From NCBI RefSeq assembly GCF_011764445.1, contig NZ_BLPG01000001.1, positions 248,001-312,000 on the forward strand: a stretch of DNA of 64,000 nucleotides, read 5' to 3'. Shown one piece after another: positions 43,884-53,507 of the stretch. The position numbers and the translations under genes were made by a program. Positions within the stretch are counted from its first letter, which is position 1. Each line of letters opens with the position of its first letter. Under the pieces are notes generated by a model. That model was not told where the DNA came from. It did not search any database and saw only the letters and a program-made list of their open reading frames with translations. The stretch is from Phytohabitans rumicis (lineage in GTDB: Bacteria > Actinomycetota > Actinomycetes > Mycobacteriales > Micromonosporaceae).

Positions 43884-46800
43884 GCCGGCCGATCGCCCGC
43901 CGCTGCTGATCTTCCCGATCGGGATCGGCACGTACGACGAACCGACGTTCGAGACGCTGGACGTCGAGCCGCAGATCCGCCGGTTGTGCGACCTGCTCGC
44001 CCCGTTCGGCGGCCGGCAGATCCCGTGGGCGGTACCGATGGACGGCCGCGGCGGCACCGCCGTACTCGACCGGCTGCAGGACTGGTCATCTGGACACGAG
44101 GACCACGACACGGTCCTCTACTGGATCGGGCACGGTTGGGACAACACCGTGGACGCGTCGCTCGCGCACCGCGAGAGCCCCGCCGTCGTGGACACCAGGG
44201 GCCTGCTGCCCAAGATGCTCGCCGGAGACATCGTCAAGCGGCAGAACAGTTCACCGCGGTCCTGGACGATGGTCGTCGTCGACGCCTGTAGCTCGGCGCG
44301 CTTCGCCCAACTCGTCAACGCGATCCTCGAGGAGGATCGGGACAACCCGCGGCGGATCCTGCTCATCGGAGTGTCCGGTGAGGGTGCCACCCGGCTTGGC
44401 GCGTTCACCATGACGCTGGACCACTGCCTCAACAACGTCTTCCGCGCGAACACCGTCATCGAGCTGCACGACCTCGCCGGGCAGCTGGAGCAGATGCTGA
44501 CCGACAGCCACATCGTCGCCCGCGCGGTCCGCCCGCATGCCCTGGTCCGCACGCTGTCCCCGGCCGCCACGCTGCCGATCGTCGTCGACATCCAGAACGA
44601 GATCCGCGCACTGCCCACGGACACGCAATTGCATTTCCTACCCAAGGCCCGGGGCGGCGAAACCAGCGAGACCACCGAACTGCCCTGGTTCTTCGAGGGG
44701 CGTGAGGCGGAGCTGCGCCGCATCGCTACCTGGCTGCGCGACCCCGACCGCGCGCTGCTGGTCGTGACCGGTAACCCGGGCACCGGAAAGTCCGCGTTGC
44801 TCGGCCAGGTGCTGGCCCGTACCCATCCCGACCTGATCGCGGCGCTGGTGGACGCCGACCTTGTCGAGCCCATTCCGGCCGATCAGCAGCCACCGCCGAA
44901 CGCCTTCGCCGCCTCGATCCTGCTCACCGGGCTCACCGTCGAGGACACGATCCGGCGGCTGGCGGACGATCTCCGGCTCGGGCCGCCACCGGCCGTCGGT
45001 ACCACCGAGCAGCTCAGCGAGTGGCTCGAAACGGCGCTCGGCGGCAAGGCCGGAAAGACCGGCCGGAGTCGGCTCACGCTGATGCTGGACGCCCTCGACG
45101 AGGCCCAAGAGCCGGTCGTGCTCGCGAACCTGCTCGCACGCCTCGGCGGCATTGCCAACGTTTACCTGATCGTCGGCACCAGGCGCTCCAGCCGCGCCCG
45201 GATCGACGTACCGGACGCGCCGGACGAGGACCTGCTCGACGCCCTGCTCGCCGGGCCGGCGACCCACGACGTCGTCGACGTCAAACACGACCCGGACGCC
45301 CTGAGCCGGTACGTCGGGCGGCGCCTCACGGCCATCTTCGGCGGCGGCCACGAGGCGGCGGCGCAGGCCGTGGGGTTCGGCCTCGCCCTTCGTGGCCAGG
45401 AGTTCCTCTTCGCGCGGCTCGCCGTGCACGAGTTGGCGGCCCGGCCAGAGCTCGTCACCTCGGGCCAGCACGGCGATCTCACCCGGCTCCTCGGCGGGGA
45501 CCACGGCACCCTGTTCGCCGCCGCGGTGCACCGGCTCACCCAACTCAACCCGGCCTATCGCCCCCTGCTGTACGCCCTGGCGTACGGACTGGGGCGCGGG
45601 CTTCCGATGTTTGACCAGACCTGGGCCACCGTCGCGTCCGCACTCGGCGACCCCGCGGCGCCACCGGCCGCCACCGACTTCGACAACCTGGTGGCGCACG
45701 CGGCGCCGTACCTGATGGTCGACAGCGAGTCCGGCCAGACCGTGTACCGCTTCGCCCACCGCAGCTTCCAGGAGCATCTGCAGCACGCCGATCACGTGCC
45801 GGCCCGGGAGCGGCACGCCGCCATCCTGGACGCTCTGCTGCGGGCCGCGGACCGGGCCCCCGACCCGCTGAACGCGTACCTGGTCCGGCACCTGTCCGGT
45901 CACGCCGCCGAGGCCGGCATCGACGGTCTGCGCCGGCTCGACCAGCGGCCGGATCTCGTCGACCGCCTCGATCCCCGGGCGGTCGCCTTCGACGCGCTGC
46001 GCACCGGTGTGAGCCCGTCCGACTTCCCGCCCACCATCGTCGGGGTCGTCGCCGCGCAGCACCACATCGTGCGGGCCACCACGGCCGACCGCACCGGGCT
46101 ACGCCAACTGGCGATGGCACGGCAAGCGGGCACTACCACGTTCGCGCACGAACGCCCTACCCCGGACGCGACGTGGACGGTGCGCTGGGCCCGCTTCGCC
46201 TCCCAGGTGCCGCACATCACCCTCACCGGCCACATCGGACCGATCCGGGCACTGACCGTCCTGTCCGGCCCCGACGGTCAGCCGATCCTGGCCAGCGCCG
46301 GGTACGACACCACGGTTCCACTGTGGGACGCCGTCACCGGCGAGCGGGTCGACTCGTCCCTCATCGGCCACCCGAGCCGGATCACCAAGCTGGCGAGCCT
46401 GCCGCAGCCGGGGCGTCCGGCACTGCTCGCCAGCGGCGGCGTGGACGCCACGATCAGGCTCTGGAACCCGGCGACCGGACGGCAAATCGGCCCACCGCTG
46501 CGCGGCGACGCCGGGCAGATCTCGGCGCTGACGGCGGTGCCGGGACCGGCGGATCGGGCCTTGCTCGCGAGCGTCAGTGACGGCGGGACGGCCATCTGGC
46601 TGTGGGATCCGGTGGCCGGGCGCGTCGTGCACACCTCGCCGACCGGACACACCACCCGGGTGGTCGCGCTCACCGTCGTACCGGATGTGGCTGGTCGGCC
46701 CCTGCTCGCGACGGCGGGTGAGGATGCGACGATCCGGATCTGGGATCCGCGTGCCGGGCGGGACATGGGCGGCGGACCGTTGAACGACCCGGCCGGACAA

Positions 46801-48266
46801 CCGGACGACGAGCGGCCCGCGGGCGGGCGCATCTGGGCGCTGGCCGCCGTGCCGTACGAGCAGAACCGCCACCTCATCGCCTGCGCCGGCGACGACACGA
46901 CCATCCAGCTGTGGGACCCGGAAACCGGCCGCCGGGTGGGCGCACCGTTGACCGGGCACACGCAGCCGGTCACCGCCCTGGCCGTCCTGCCCGGACCGGA
47001 CGGCAAAGCCCTCCTGGCCAGCGCCGGCGACGACGCGACCATCCGGCTGCGCGACCCCGTCACCGGCCGGCCGTTCGGAGCGCCGCTCACCGGCCACACC
47101 CTGCCGGTGACGGCGCTTGCCGTGGTGCCGGCACCGCACGGCAGGCCGCTGCTCGCCAGTGCCAGCAAGGATTCGACCATCCGGCTGTGGGACCCGACCG
47201 CCGCGATGCCCACGAATCGCCCCGCTCTCGGGCACACCGGCAAGATCCTGGCGCTGACGACACTGTCCGAACAGGACACCGACCTGCTGGTCAGCGCGGG
47301 CGAGGATACGACGATCCAGGTGTGGGACGGCGCCACGGGGCGGCGGCACGGGGAGCCGCTGACCGGCCACACCCGTCCGGTCACGGCGTTGGCCGTCCTG
47401 CGGGATGCCGACGGACGTACGCTGCTCGCCAGCGCGGGCGACGACGCGACCATCCGGGTCTGGGACGCCTACGCCGGCCGGCCGGTCGGCTCGCCGATGC
47501 CCGGCCAGACGGGCTGGATCCGGGCTCTGGCCGCAGTTCCGGGCCCCGCGGGGAACAGTTGCTGGCGAGCGCGGGCGACGACGCGATCATCCGAATCCAT
47601 GATCTTTCCGCCCGCCGGCCGTTCGGCACGACGATGGGCGGACACACCGGCAGGGTCTGGGCGTTGGCCGCTGTTCCCGGTCTGGACGGCACGATCATGC
47701 TCGCCAGTGCCGGCGACGACGCCACGGTACGGCTGTGGGAGCCCATCGGCGGCAACCCGGTGGGGCCGCCGACGCGCGGGCACACCGCGCGCGTCCTGGC
47801 GCTGGCGGTCGTGCCCGGACCGGACGGCGTATCGCTGCTCGCCAGCGCGGGCGACGACGGCGCGATCCGGCTGTCCGATCCCATCTCCGGCGACCCGTAC
47901 CTGCCACCGCTGGTCGGTCACCGCGGCGGCGTGCTCGCCTTGGCGGTCCGACCGGATCCGACCGGATCGCCCCTGATCCTCAGTGCCGGCGTCGACCGAA
48001 CGGTCCGGATATGGGACCTGACCGGTGCCTGCCGGCAGGTCGTTCCCGTCGGCACCATGGCGCAGTCGGTCAGCTGGACCAACCACGGGCTCGCCATCGC
48101 GGGCGACGAAGGGCTGGCCCTGGTGTCCATCCGGCAGCCGAAGGAACTATCCGAAAGGGAGCACGATGCCCGGGATGTCGATCTTCGAGGAGGGCCCGTC
48201 GGCGACTCGGGTGGCGAGCCTTCCGCTGTCGCATCTGTCCGTGCAACTCGGCCACGTACCGGCTGA
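43876..48266 (+). CDS. Caspase-like/P-loop NTPase/WD40 repeat protein (STAND type), one-base frameshift near the end
   Basis: A protein of 1463 residues if one base is restored. Residues 1-200 look like a caspase-fold peptidase: His86 in YWIGHGWDN and Cys138 in VVVDACSSARF. A P-loop NTPase follows: Walker A GNPGTGKS at 299-306 and Walker B LTLMLDALDE (Asp405). A helical linker leads to about 14 WD40 repeats from residue 783 (unit like GHTxPVTALAVLPGPDG and LLASAGDDATIRLWDP). In repeat 10 the frame shifts at the G4 run 47550-47553; a fifth G joins both halves. As written the frame stops at 47976. The end overlaps the next gene by 101 bases. Confidence 0.88.
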
Positions 48267-49122
48267 GGACCTCAGCGCCGGACCTGGTCGGTTGCGTCAC
48301 CACTTCAGGCTGATCGCACCGTGGCTGGCGACGGCGCGCGACACCGTCGCCCGGGTGGTGCCCGGCGGAAAAACCCGGATCAGCACCTGCTTCGTCGTCG
48401 ACGACTACCACCTGGCACCGCCACCGCCCGCGGAGGTCCTGCCGATGGTGATCGATGCCGCACGCGCCAGCGACATCTCGATCGACTACATCGTGCGATC
48501 GTCGGCCTGTGCCGGGGCCGACGGCATATCCCCGGTGCAGATCCTGCTCGATCACATCGTCGAGGAGCCCGCGGTCGGCAGCAACGGCACGCGGCCGCCC
48601 GTTCAGGAAACCGGGTGGCTGAGCAACGGCCGGCGCAGTCCGTCGGCGGCCCTGGTCGACCCGGTTTCCCTGCCCAGCGCCTGGGCGCCGCCGGCACAGC
48701 ATGCTCCCCGCGGGCACTCGATCTTCCTCGACGTGGAGCTGTGGAACGATATCAGCGGTCGGCGCGTCTGGTCGGACGCCCTCCTGGCGAGCGCGGTGCA
48801 GATGCTCCGGCTCGGCCTGCTGCGGTACCAGGGGCAACCGGTCCATCCGCCGCATCCGTGGGATGGCGAGTTTCCGGCGGACTGGGACCTGTTGCCGCCC
48901 GTGCTCCGGGTCAATCCGACCGCCGCGCCGTTCAGCGCCTACCGGACGTCGACGGTACTGGACAGCCGCCTCACCGCCGAGGCGTACGCGGTCCGGACGA
49001 TCCTCGGCCAGGTCGCCGTCAACGCGGCGGTCGTCGACCCGATCAGACACCGCGCGGTGGGTGAGACACTCGACCTGCCGTTCGAGACCGTCGACCGGAT
49101 CGTCTACGTCTTCGTCGGCTGA
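48166..49122 (+). CDS. SCO2522 family protein of unknown function
   Basis: A 318-residue protein I recognise as like the SCO2522 family of Streptomyces: LPLSHLSVQLGHVPAEDLSA, STCFVVDDY, VQILLDHIVEEP with ETGWLSNGRRSPS, SIFLDVELWND and APFSAYRTSTVL. The function is unknown. It has no signal or membrane segment. The ATG at 48166 has GGGAG six bases upstream and lies inside the end of the WD40 gene, so it is the third gene of the operon. In Streptomyces this family is encoded beside SCO2521- and SCO2523-type genes. Here its convergent neighbour is of the SCO2521 type. Confidence 0.8.
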   Translation: MPGMSIFEEGPSATRVASLPLSHLSVQLGHVPAEDLSAGPGRLRHHFRLIAPWLATARDTVARVVPGGKTRISTCFVVDDYHLAPPPPAEVLPMVIDAARASDISIDYIVRSSACAGADGISPVQILLDHIVEEPAVGSNGTRPPVQETGWLSNGRRSPSAALVDPVSLPSAWAPPAQHAPRGHSIFLDVELWNDISGRRVWSDALLASAVQMLRLGLLRYQGQPVHPPHPWDGEFPADWDLLPPVLRVNPTAAPFSAYRTSTVLDSRLTAEAYAVRTILGQVAVNAAVVDPIRHRAVGETLDLPFETVDRIVYVFVG

Positions 49123-50075
49123 CCCAGCGACGGGAGGACGGCGAGGGCGGCCAGCGAGAACTGATCACGTACCCGGCTCACCAACGTGTTCCACTGTCGA
49201 CTCAGACCGGGTTGCCTCTCGAGGGCCTCCCAGAGGGCCGCTGCCCTGGTGGAGCTGCGAGCCCCCGGCATCCAGAGATGCAGTAGATGCTCCACCGCGG
49301 GACGAAGCCGATGGATCACCGCGTCCGGCCTCTCCACGCCGACCCGGCTGTGCTCGACCAGCCTCACCAGCGTGGTCAACAGCCAGTCGTGCAGCGCGAG
49401 ATCGGCGGCGAAATTGGCCACCGATGCCAGGTCGTCCTCGCCTGACACGACCAACATCCGGATGCCGCCCGTGTCGAGGGTGAACCGCACCATCGGCTCC
49501 CCCACCACCTGCGGAGGCGGGGGAACCGCGACCCAGCGCAACAAGGTCCTCGCGACCCGGAACGGCACCTGCCGGTCGAGCACGGCCGCGACCTGCACGC
49601 TGTCCATCAATCGCGTGCTCAACGCGCCCAGGTCGAGGACGTCGCCCCCCTCATCGGACCGCACAAATCCCCAGGTCAACGAGTCGGCGCCCGCCCTGCC
49701 GATCAATTCGACGACGCCCGGCCTGGCCAGGTAGTACGACCAAGCAAGGCGGCGTTGAGCGTCGCTGCGGACGACCGCCGTACGCGACGAGCCCTGCAGC
49801 AGGTGTCCCCCGGTGATCGACACTTCGCTGGACACCGTGCCCACGACGCGCGCCTTCTGCCGGTCCGAGGTCGCGGCCAGACAGTCGACGCCGGTGAACA
49901 CCGGCATCGAGACCACATGCGCGATCGGCCGCTCGGATCGGCGCACCACCTCGTCACTCGTCAGGCGGACGAGCCGCTCGCAGGTGGCCACCGGCAACGC
50001 CGACGAGTTGCGCAGCAGGGCCGTGTGGACCTCACCCATCGCCACCAGCGGTGCATCCCGGCGGGGGTCGGACAT
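49104..50075 (-). CDS. SCO2521 family protein of unknown function
   Basis: A 323-residue protein resembling the SCO2521 family: GEVHTALLRNSSALP, MPVFTGVDCLAATSDRQKAR, VTGGHLLQGSSRTAVVRSDA and SYYLARPGVVELIG. No function is known. The ATG at 50075 has GGAG five bases upstream; a later ATG at 50039 (MGEVHTALL) is possible. The gene converges on the SCO2522-type gene, and the last 19 bases of each overlap. The pairing of these two families in one place suggests their products work together. Confidence 0.78.
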   Translation of the reverse strand: MSDPRRDAPLVAMGEVHTALLRNSSALPVATCERLVRLTSDEVVRRSERPIAHVVSMPVFTGVDCLAATSDRQKARVVGTVSSEVSITGGHLLQGSSRTAVVRSDAQRRLAWSYYLARPGVVELIGRAGADSLTWGFVRSDEGGDVLDLGALSTRLMDSVQVAAVLDRQVPFRVARTLLRWVAVPPPPQVVGEPMVRFTLDTGGIRMLVVSGEDDLASVANFAADLALHDWLLTTLVRLVEHSRVGVERPDAVIHRLRPAVEHLLHLWMPGARSSTRAAALWEALERQPGLSRQWNTLVSRVRDQFSLAALAVLPSLGQPTKT

Positions 50076-50144
50076 CGGCGCTCCAAGGTTCGCGGGACGG
50101 ACCTCGATTTCACCGCACCCGGGCAGGTGGGCGCAACGCACGCC

Positions 50145-51179
50145 TCACGGTTCGGGGCGGGCGAGCGGCGCGCTGGCCGTGCTGCCGCGCACGACGAGCT
50201 GTGGTTCGAGGACGATCTCCTGATCCTGGGTGCGTTTGCCGTCGAGGCGTTCGATCGCGGCGGCCACGGCGAGCCGGGCCTGCTCCCTCGGGGACTGGCT
50301 GACGGTGGTGAGGTTCATCCGGTAGAGCTGGGCCAGGAGGCTGTCGTCGTAGCCGGCGACGGACACCTGCGCCGGTACGCCGATCCCGGCCCGGTCGAGG
50401 TGGTCGAGGACGCCGACGGCGCAGCGGTCGTTGTAGGCGACGATCGCCGTCACGCCGCTGGACAGGTCGAGCGCCTGCGCGGCGCGGATGCCGTCGCGTT
50501 CGGTCTCGCCTCCATGGTGGACGGTCGGTGCGAGGCCGTGGCGGCGCATGGCCATCGTGTACGCCTCGCGCCGCTCGGCGGAGACGAAGCCGTCGCCGCC
50601 GTCGACGTGCGCGATGTGCCGGTGGCCGAGCGCGACGAGGTGGTCGACGAGCAGGGCGAGGCCCTCCCGGTCGGCGGTGCGGATCACGTCGAAGCCCGGC
50701 ATGCCGATCGCCCGGCCGACGGAGACGACGGGCACTCCCCCGGTGAGCTCGGCCAGCGCCTGCGCCGGCAGCACCGAGCCGAGCAGGAACAGCGCCTCGC
50801 ACCGGAAGTCGAGCAGGGTCTGGATCGCCTCGGTCTCGTCGTGGCTGGGTGTCATGGCGCCCAGGGCCAGGTCGTAGCCGCTCTGGTCGGCGACGAGCTG
50901 GATCTCCTCGACCAGCTCCGCGTGGAACGGGTTGCTGGGTGTCACGGTGACGCCCAGCATGCCGGAGCGTCGGCGGGCCAGCAGGCTCGCCGTGCGGTTG
51001 GTGCGGTAGCCGAGGCGGTCGGCGATCTGCAGCACGCGGGCGGTGGTGCCGGCGCTCGGGCCGGGGTTGCCGTTGAGGATCAGCGACACCAGGCCCTTGG
51101 AGACGCCCGCCTCGGCGGCCACGTCCCGCATCGTCGGGCGCCGGCGCCCGCCGGGCGCTTGCTCGCCTGCCACTTCCAC
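50145..51179 (-). CDS. LacI family repressor of the sugar/polyol operon
   Basis: A 344-residue regulator. The helix-turn-helix reads TMRDVAAEAGVSKGLVSLIL and is followed by the hinge region; the C-terminal sensor domain contains AIVAYNDRCAVGVLDHLDRA and ends RGSTASAP. I use the GTG at 51179; the frame is open to 51224 with a poorer N-terminus. It is divergent from the dehydrogenase-ABC operon, and the perfect palindrome at 51250-51265 lies between them. Its ligand is likely the sugar or polyol taken up by that operon. Confidence 0.9.
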   Translation of the reverse strand: MEVAGEQAPGGRRRPTMRDVAAEAGVSKGLVSLILNGNPGPSAGTTARVLQIADRLGYRTNRTASLLARRRSGMLGVTVTPSNPFHAELVEEIQLVADQSGYDLALGAMTPSHDETEAIQTLLDFRCEALFLLGSVLPAQALAELTGGVPVVSVGRAIGMPGFDVIRTADREGLALLVDHLVALGHRHIAHVDGGDGFVSAERREAYTMAMRRHGLAPTVHHGGETERDGIRAAQALDLSSGVTAIVAYNDRCAVGVLDHLDRAGIGVPAQVSVAGYDDSLLAQLYRMNLTTVSQSPREQARLAVAAAIERLDGKRTQDQEIVLEPQLVVRGSTASAPLARPEP

Positions 51180-51249
51180 ACCCCGCGTTTCACGTTCGAA
51201 ACAAACCGTTGACACCGCCAACACCGTGACGCATGCTACATCCCAACAT

Positions 51250-51265
51250 TTTAAACCGGTTTAAA
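51250..51265. promoter_or_regulatory. LacI operator: perfect 16-bp palindrome
   Basis: TTTAAACCGGTTTAAA, exactly symmetrical about the central CG, in the AT-rich gap between the LacI gene and the divergent operon, 25 bases upstream of the dehydrogenase ATG. This is the form bound by LacI-family dimers and is a strong candidate for control of both directions. Confidence 0.8.
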
Positions 51266-51290
51266 GGATCCACGCAATTGAGGAGTCTTC

Positions 51291-52481
51291 ATGCCTAAAG
51301 ATCGCCTGGGAGTGGCGGTGATCGGGGCCGGCATGGCGGGCCGGTCCCACGCGGCCGGCTACCGCTCCGCGACGACCTGCTACGGCCCGGGACTCCCCCA
51401 GATCGACCTCGTCGCCATCGCCGACCTGAACCAGACGTTCGCGCAGGACACGGCCCGCCGATTCGGGTACGCCCGAGCCGAGTCGTCCTGGGAGGCGATC
51501 GCCGCGGCCCCGGACGTCGACGTGGTGAGCGTCGTCGTGGCCAACCACCTGCACCGGGAGGTGGTCCTGGGCCTGCTGGCGGCCGGCAAGCACGTGCTGT
51601 GCGAGAAGCCGTTCGCGCCCACGATCGCGGACGCCGAGGCCATGGTGGCCGCGGCCGACGCGGCGCCGCACCTGCGCACGGCGGTCGGCTTCACGTTCCG
51701 CCGCTCCCCCGCGATCGCCGCGATCAAGGAACGCGTCGACAGCGGCGCCATGGGCCGGGTCCTGCACTTCAACGGCCACTACTGGTGCGACTACGGCTGC
51801 GATCCGCGCGCCCCGATGAGCTGGCGCTACAAGGGCGGTCCCGGATCCGGCGCCCTCGCCGACATCGGCAGCCACCTCGTGGACCTGGCCGAGTTCCTGT
51901 GCGGCCCGATCGAGTCCGTACGGGGCGCGACGCTGTCCACGTTCGTCACCGAGCGGGCGCTGCCGCTGGGCGCGGCCGTGGGTCACGCCGCCACCGAGCT
52001 CAGCGACGTCACCGAGCCGGTGGAGAACGAGGACCTGGTGACCTTCTCGGCCGGGTTCGCCTCCGGGGCCACGGCCACGGTCTCGGCCTCCCGCGTGGCG
52101 ATCGGCCTGGCCAACGGGCTGGGCTTCGAGCTGTTCGGGGAGAACGCCGGCGCCACCTTCGACCTGGGCCGGGCCGGAGAGTTCAGCTACGTCGACCGCG
52201 CGGTCCGCGACGGCACCAGCGGGTACCGCACCGTGCCGGTCGGGCCGGGACACCCGTACGTGACCGGCGGGTTCCCGATGGACTTTCCCGGCGTCGGCTA
52301 CGGGCAGAACGACCTGTTCGTGTTCCAGGCGCGCGCGTTCCTGGAGCAGGTGGCCGGCCTCGACCGGCTGCCGCCGGTGCCCTCGTTCGCGCACGGCCTG
52401 CGCAACCTTCGCGTCCTTCAGGCGATCACGGAGTCCGCGGACGCCGGCGGCGCCGAAGTCAAAGTCCCCCACCTGTACTGA
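51291..52481 (+). CDS. Gfo/Idh/MocA family oxidoreductase
   Basis: A 396-residue NAD(P)-dependent sugar or polyol dehydrogenase. Rossmann motif VIGAGMAGRSHAAGYRSA at the N-terminus, then the family signature HVLCEKPFAPTIADAEAMV (EKP motif), and the substrate-binding half with SGALADIGSHLVDLAEFL, including the conserved Asp/His region. The ATG at 51291 follows GAGGAGT. First gene of a six-gene operon with an ABC importer and two TIM-barrel isomerases. Family members oxidise inositol, inosose or glycosides; the exact substrate is not shown by sequence alone. Confidence 0.92.
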   Translation: MPKDRLGVAVIGAGMAGRSHAAGYRSATTCYGPGLPQIDLVAIADLNQTFAQDTARRFGYARAESSWEAIAAAPDVDVVSVVVANHLHREVVLGLLAAGKHVLCEKPFAPTIADAEAMVAAADAAPHLRTAVGFTFRRSPAIAAIKERVDSGAMGRVLHFNGHYWCDYGCDPRAPMSWRYKGGPGSGALADIGSHLVDLAEFLCGPIESVRGATLSTFVTERALPLGAAVGHAATELSDVTEPVENEDLVTFSAGFASGATATVSASRVAIGLANGLGFELFGENAGATFDLGRAGEFSYVDRAVRDGTSGYRTVPVGPGHPYVTGGFPMDFPGVGYGQNDLFVFQARAFLEQVAGLDRLPPVPSFAHGLRNLRVLQAITESADAGGAEVKVPHLY

Positions 52482-52492
52482 GGAGTCCCCCG

Positions 52493-53485
52493 ATGAAGCT
52501 TGGCGCCTACACCGCCTGCCTGCACGACAAGCCGCTGCCGGAGGCCCTGGCCGTCCTCGCCGGGTTCGGGCTGGACAGCGCGGAGGTCAACTCCGGCGGG
52601 TTCATCCCCGAGCCGCACCTGCCGATCGCCGACATCCTCGCCAGCGGCCAGGCACGCGAGGACTACCTGGGGGTGTTCGCCGGGCACGGGATGACCCTCA
52701 CGGCGTTGAACTGCAACGGAAACCCGCTGCACCCCAACCCGGCGGTTCGCGAGAAGCACGCCGCCGACATCCTGCGCTCCATCGAGGTCGCCGCGCTGCT
52801 CGGGGTCAAGCGGGTCGTGACGATGTCCGGTACCCCGGCGGCCAGCGCGAGCGGCACCAACCCCGCGTGGAACGTGCTGCCGTGGGACAGCGCGTACCTC
52901 GACGTGCGGGACTACCAGTGGAACGAGGTGGCGATCCCGTTCTGGCGCACGGTCCAGGAGCGGGCCGCCGACCTCGACGTCAAGATCGCCATCGAGATGC
53001 ACCCGCACAACGTGGTCTACAACCCGGCGACGCTGCTGCGGCTCGTCGAGGCGATCGACGCCACGCACGTCGGCGCCGAACTCGACCCGTCGCACCTGTT
53101 CTGGCAGGGCATCGAGCCGATCGAGGCGATCGACCACCTGGGCGCGCTGGTGTACAACGCCGCCGCCAAGGACACCCGGATCAACCCCGCCGCCCGCGTC
53201 AACGGCGTGCTGGACGACCGGTTCGGCCGGGTACGCCCCGACGAGCCCGGAGCGGTCGGCCTCGGCGGCCCGTACACGCTCAGCCGCTGGCCCACCAACT
53301 CCTCCTGGGACTTCGTCGCCGTGGGCCGCGGACACGACCTCGACTGGTGGCGCGGCTTCCTGCGGGCGCTGGAACGGCTGGACCCCGACATGGCCGTGAA
53401 CATCGAGCACGAAGACCAAGAGCTCGGGCAGCTCGAAGGGCTCGAATCGGCCGCCAAGACGCTGCTCGCGGCCGCCGGCCGATGA
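52493..53485 (+). CDS. Sugar phosphate isomerase/epimerase family protein (TIM barrel)
   Basis: A 330-residue xylose-isomerase-like TIM barrel. Features: MKLGAYTACLHDKPLPEAL, LDSAEVNSGGF, VVTMSGTPAAS, the metal-ligand pattern IAIEMHPHNVVYN, GAELDPSHLFWQG and NIEHEDQELGQLEG. Glu, Asp and His at strand ends should bind a divalent metal. It follows the dehydrogenase after 11 bases with a GAGGAG site, so they are translated together. It probably isomerises the keto product made by the dehydrogenase. Similar proteins occur in inositol and rare-sugar pathways. Confidence 0.88.
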   Translation: MKLGAYTACLHDKPLPEALAVLAGFGLDSAEVNSGGFIPEPHLPIADILASGQAREDYLGVFAGHGMTLTALNCNGNPLHPNPAVREKHAADILRSIEVAALLGVKRVVTMSGTPAASASGTNPAWNVLPWDSAYLDVRDYQWNEVAIPFWRTVQERAADLDVKIAIEMHPHNVVYNPATLLRLVEAIDATHVGAELDPSHLFWQGIEPIEAIDHLGALVYNAAAKDTRINPAARVNGVLDDRFGRVRPDEPGAVGLGGPYTLSRWPTNSSWDFVAVGRGHDLDWWRGFLRALERLDPDMAVNIEHEDQELGQLEGLESAAKTLLAAAGR

Positions 53486-53507
53486 TCCCCCACAAAGGAG
53501 TATCCAC

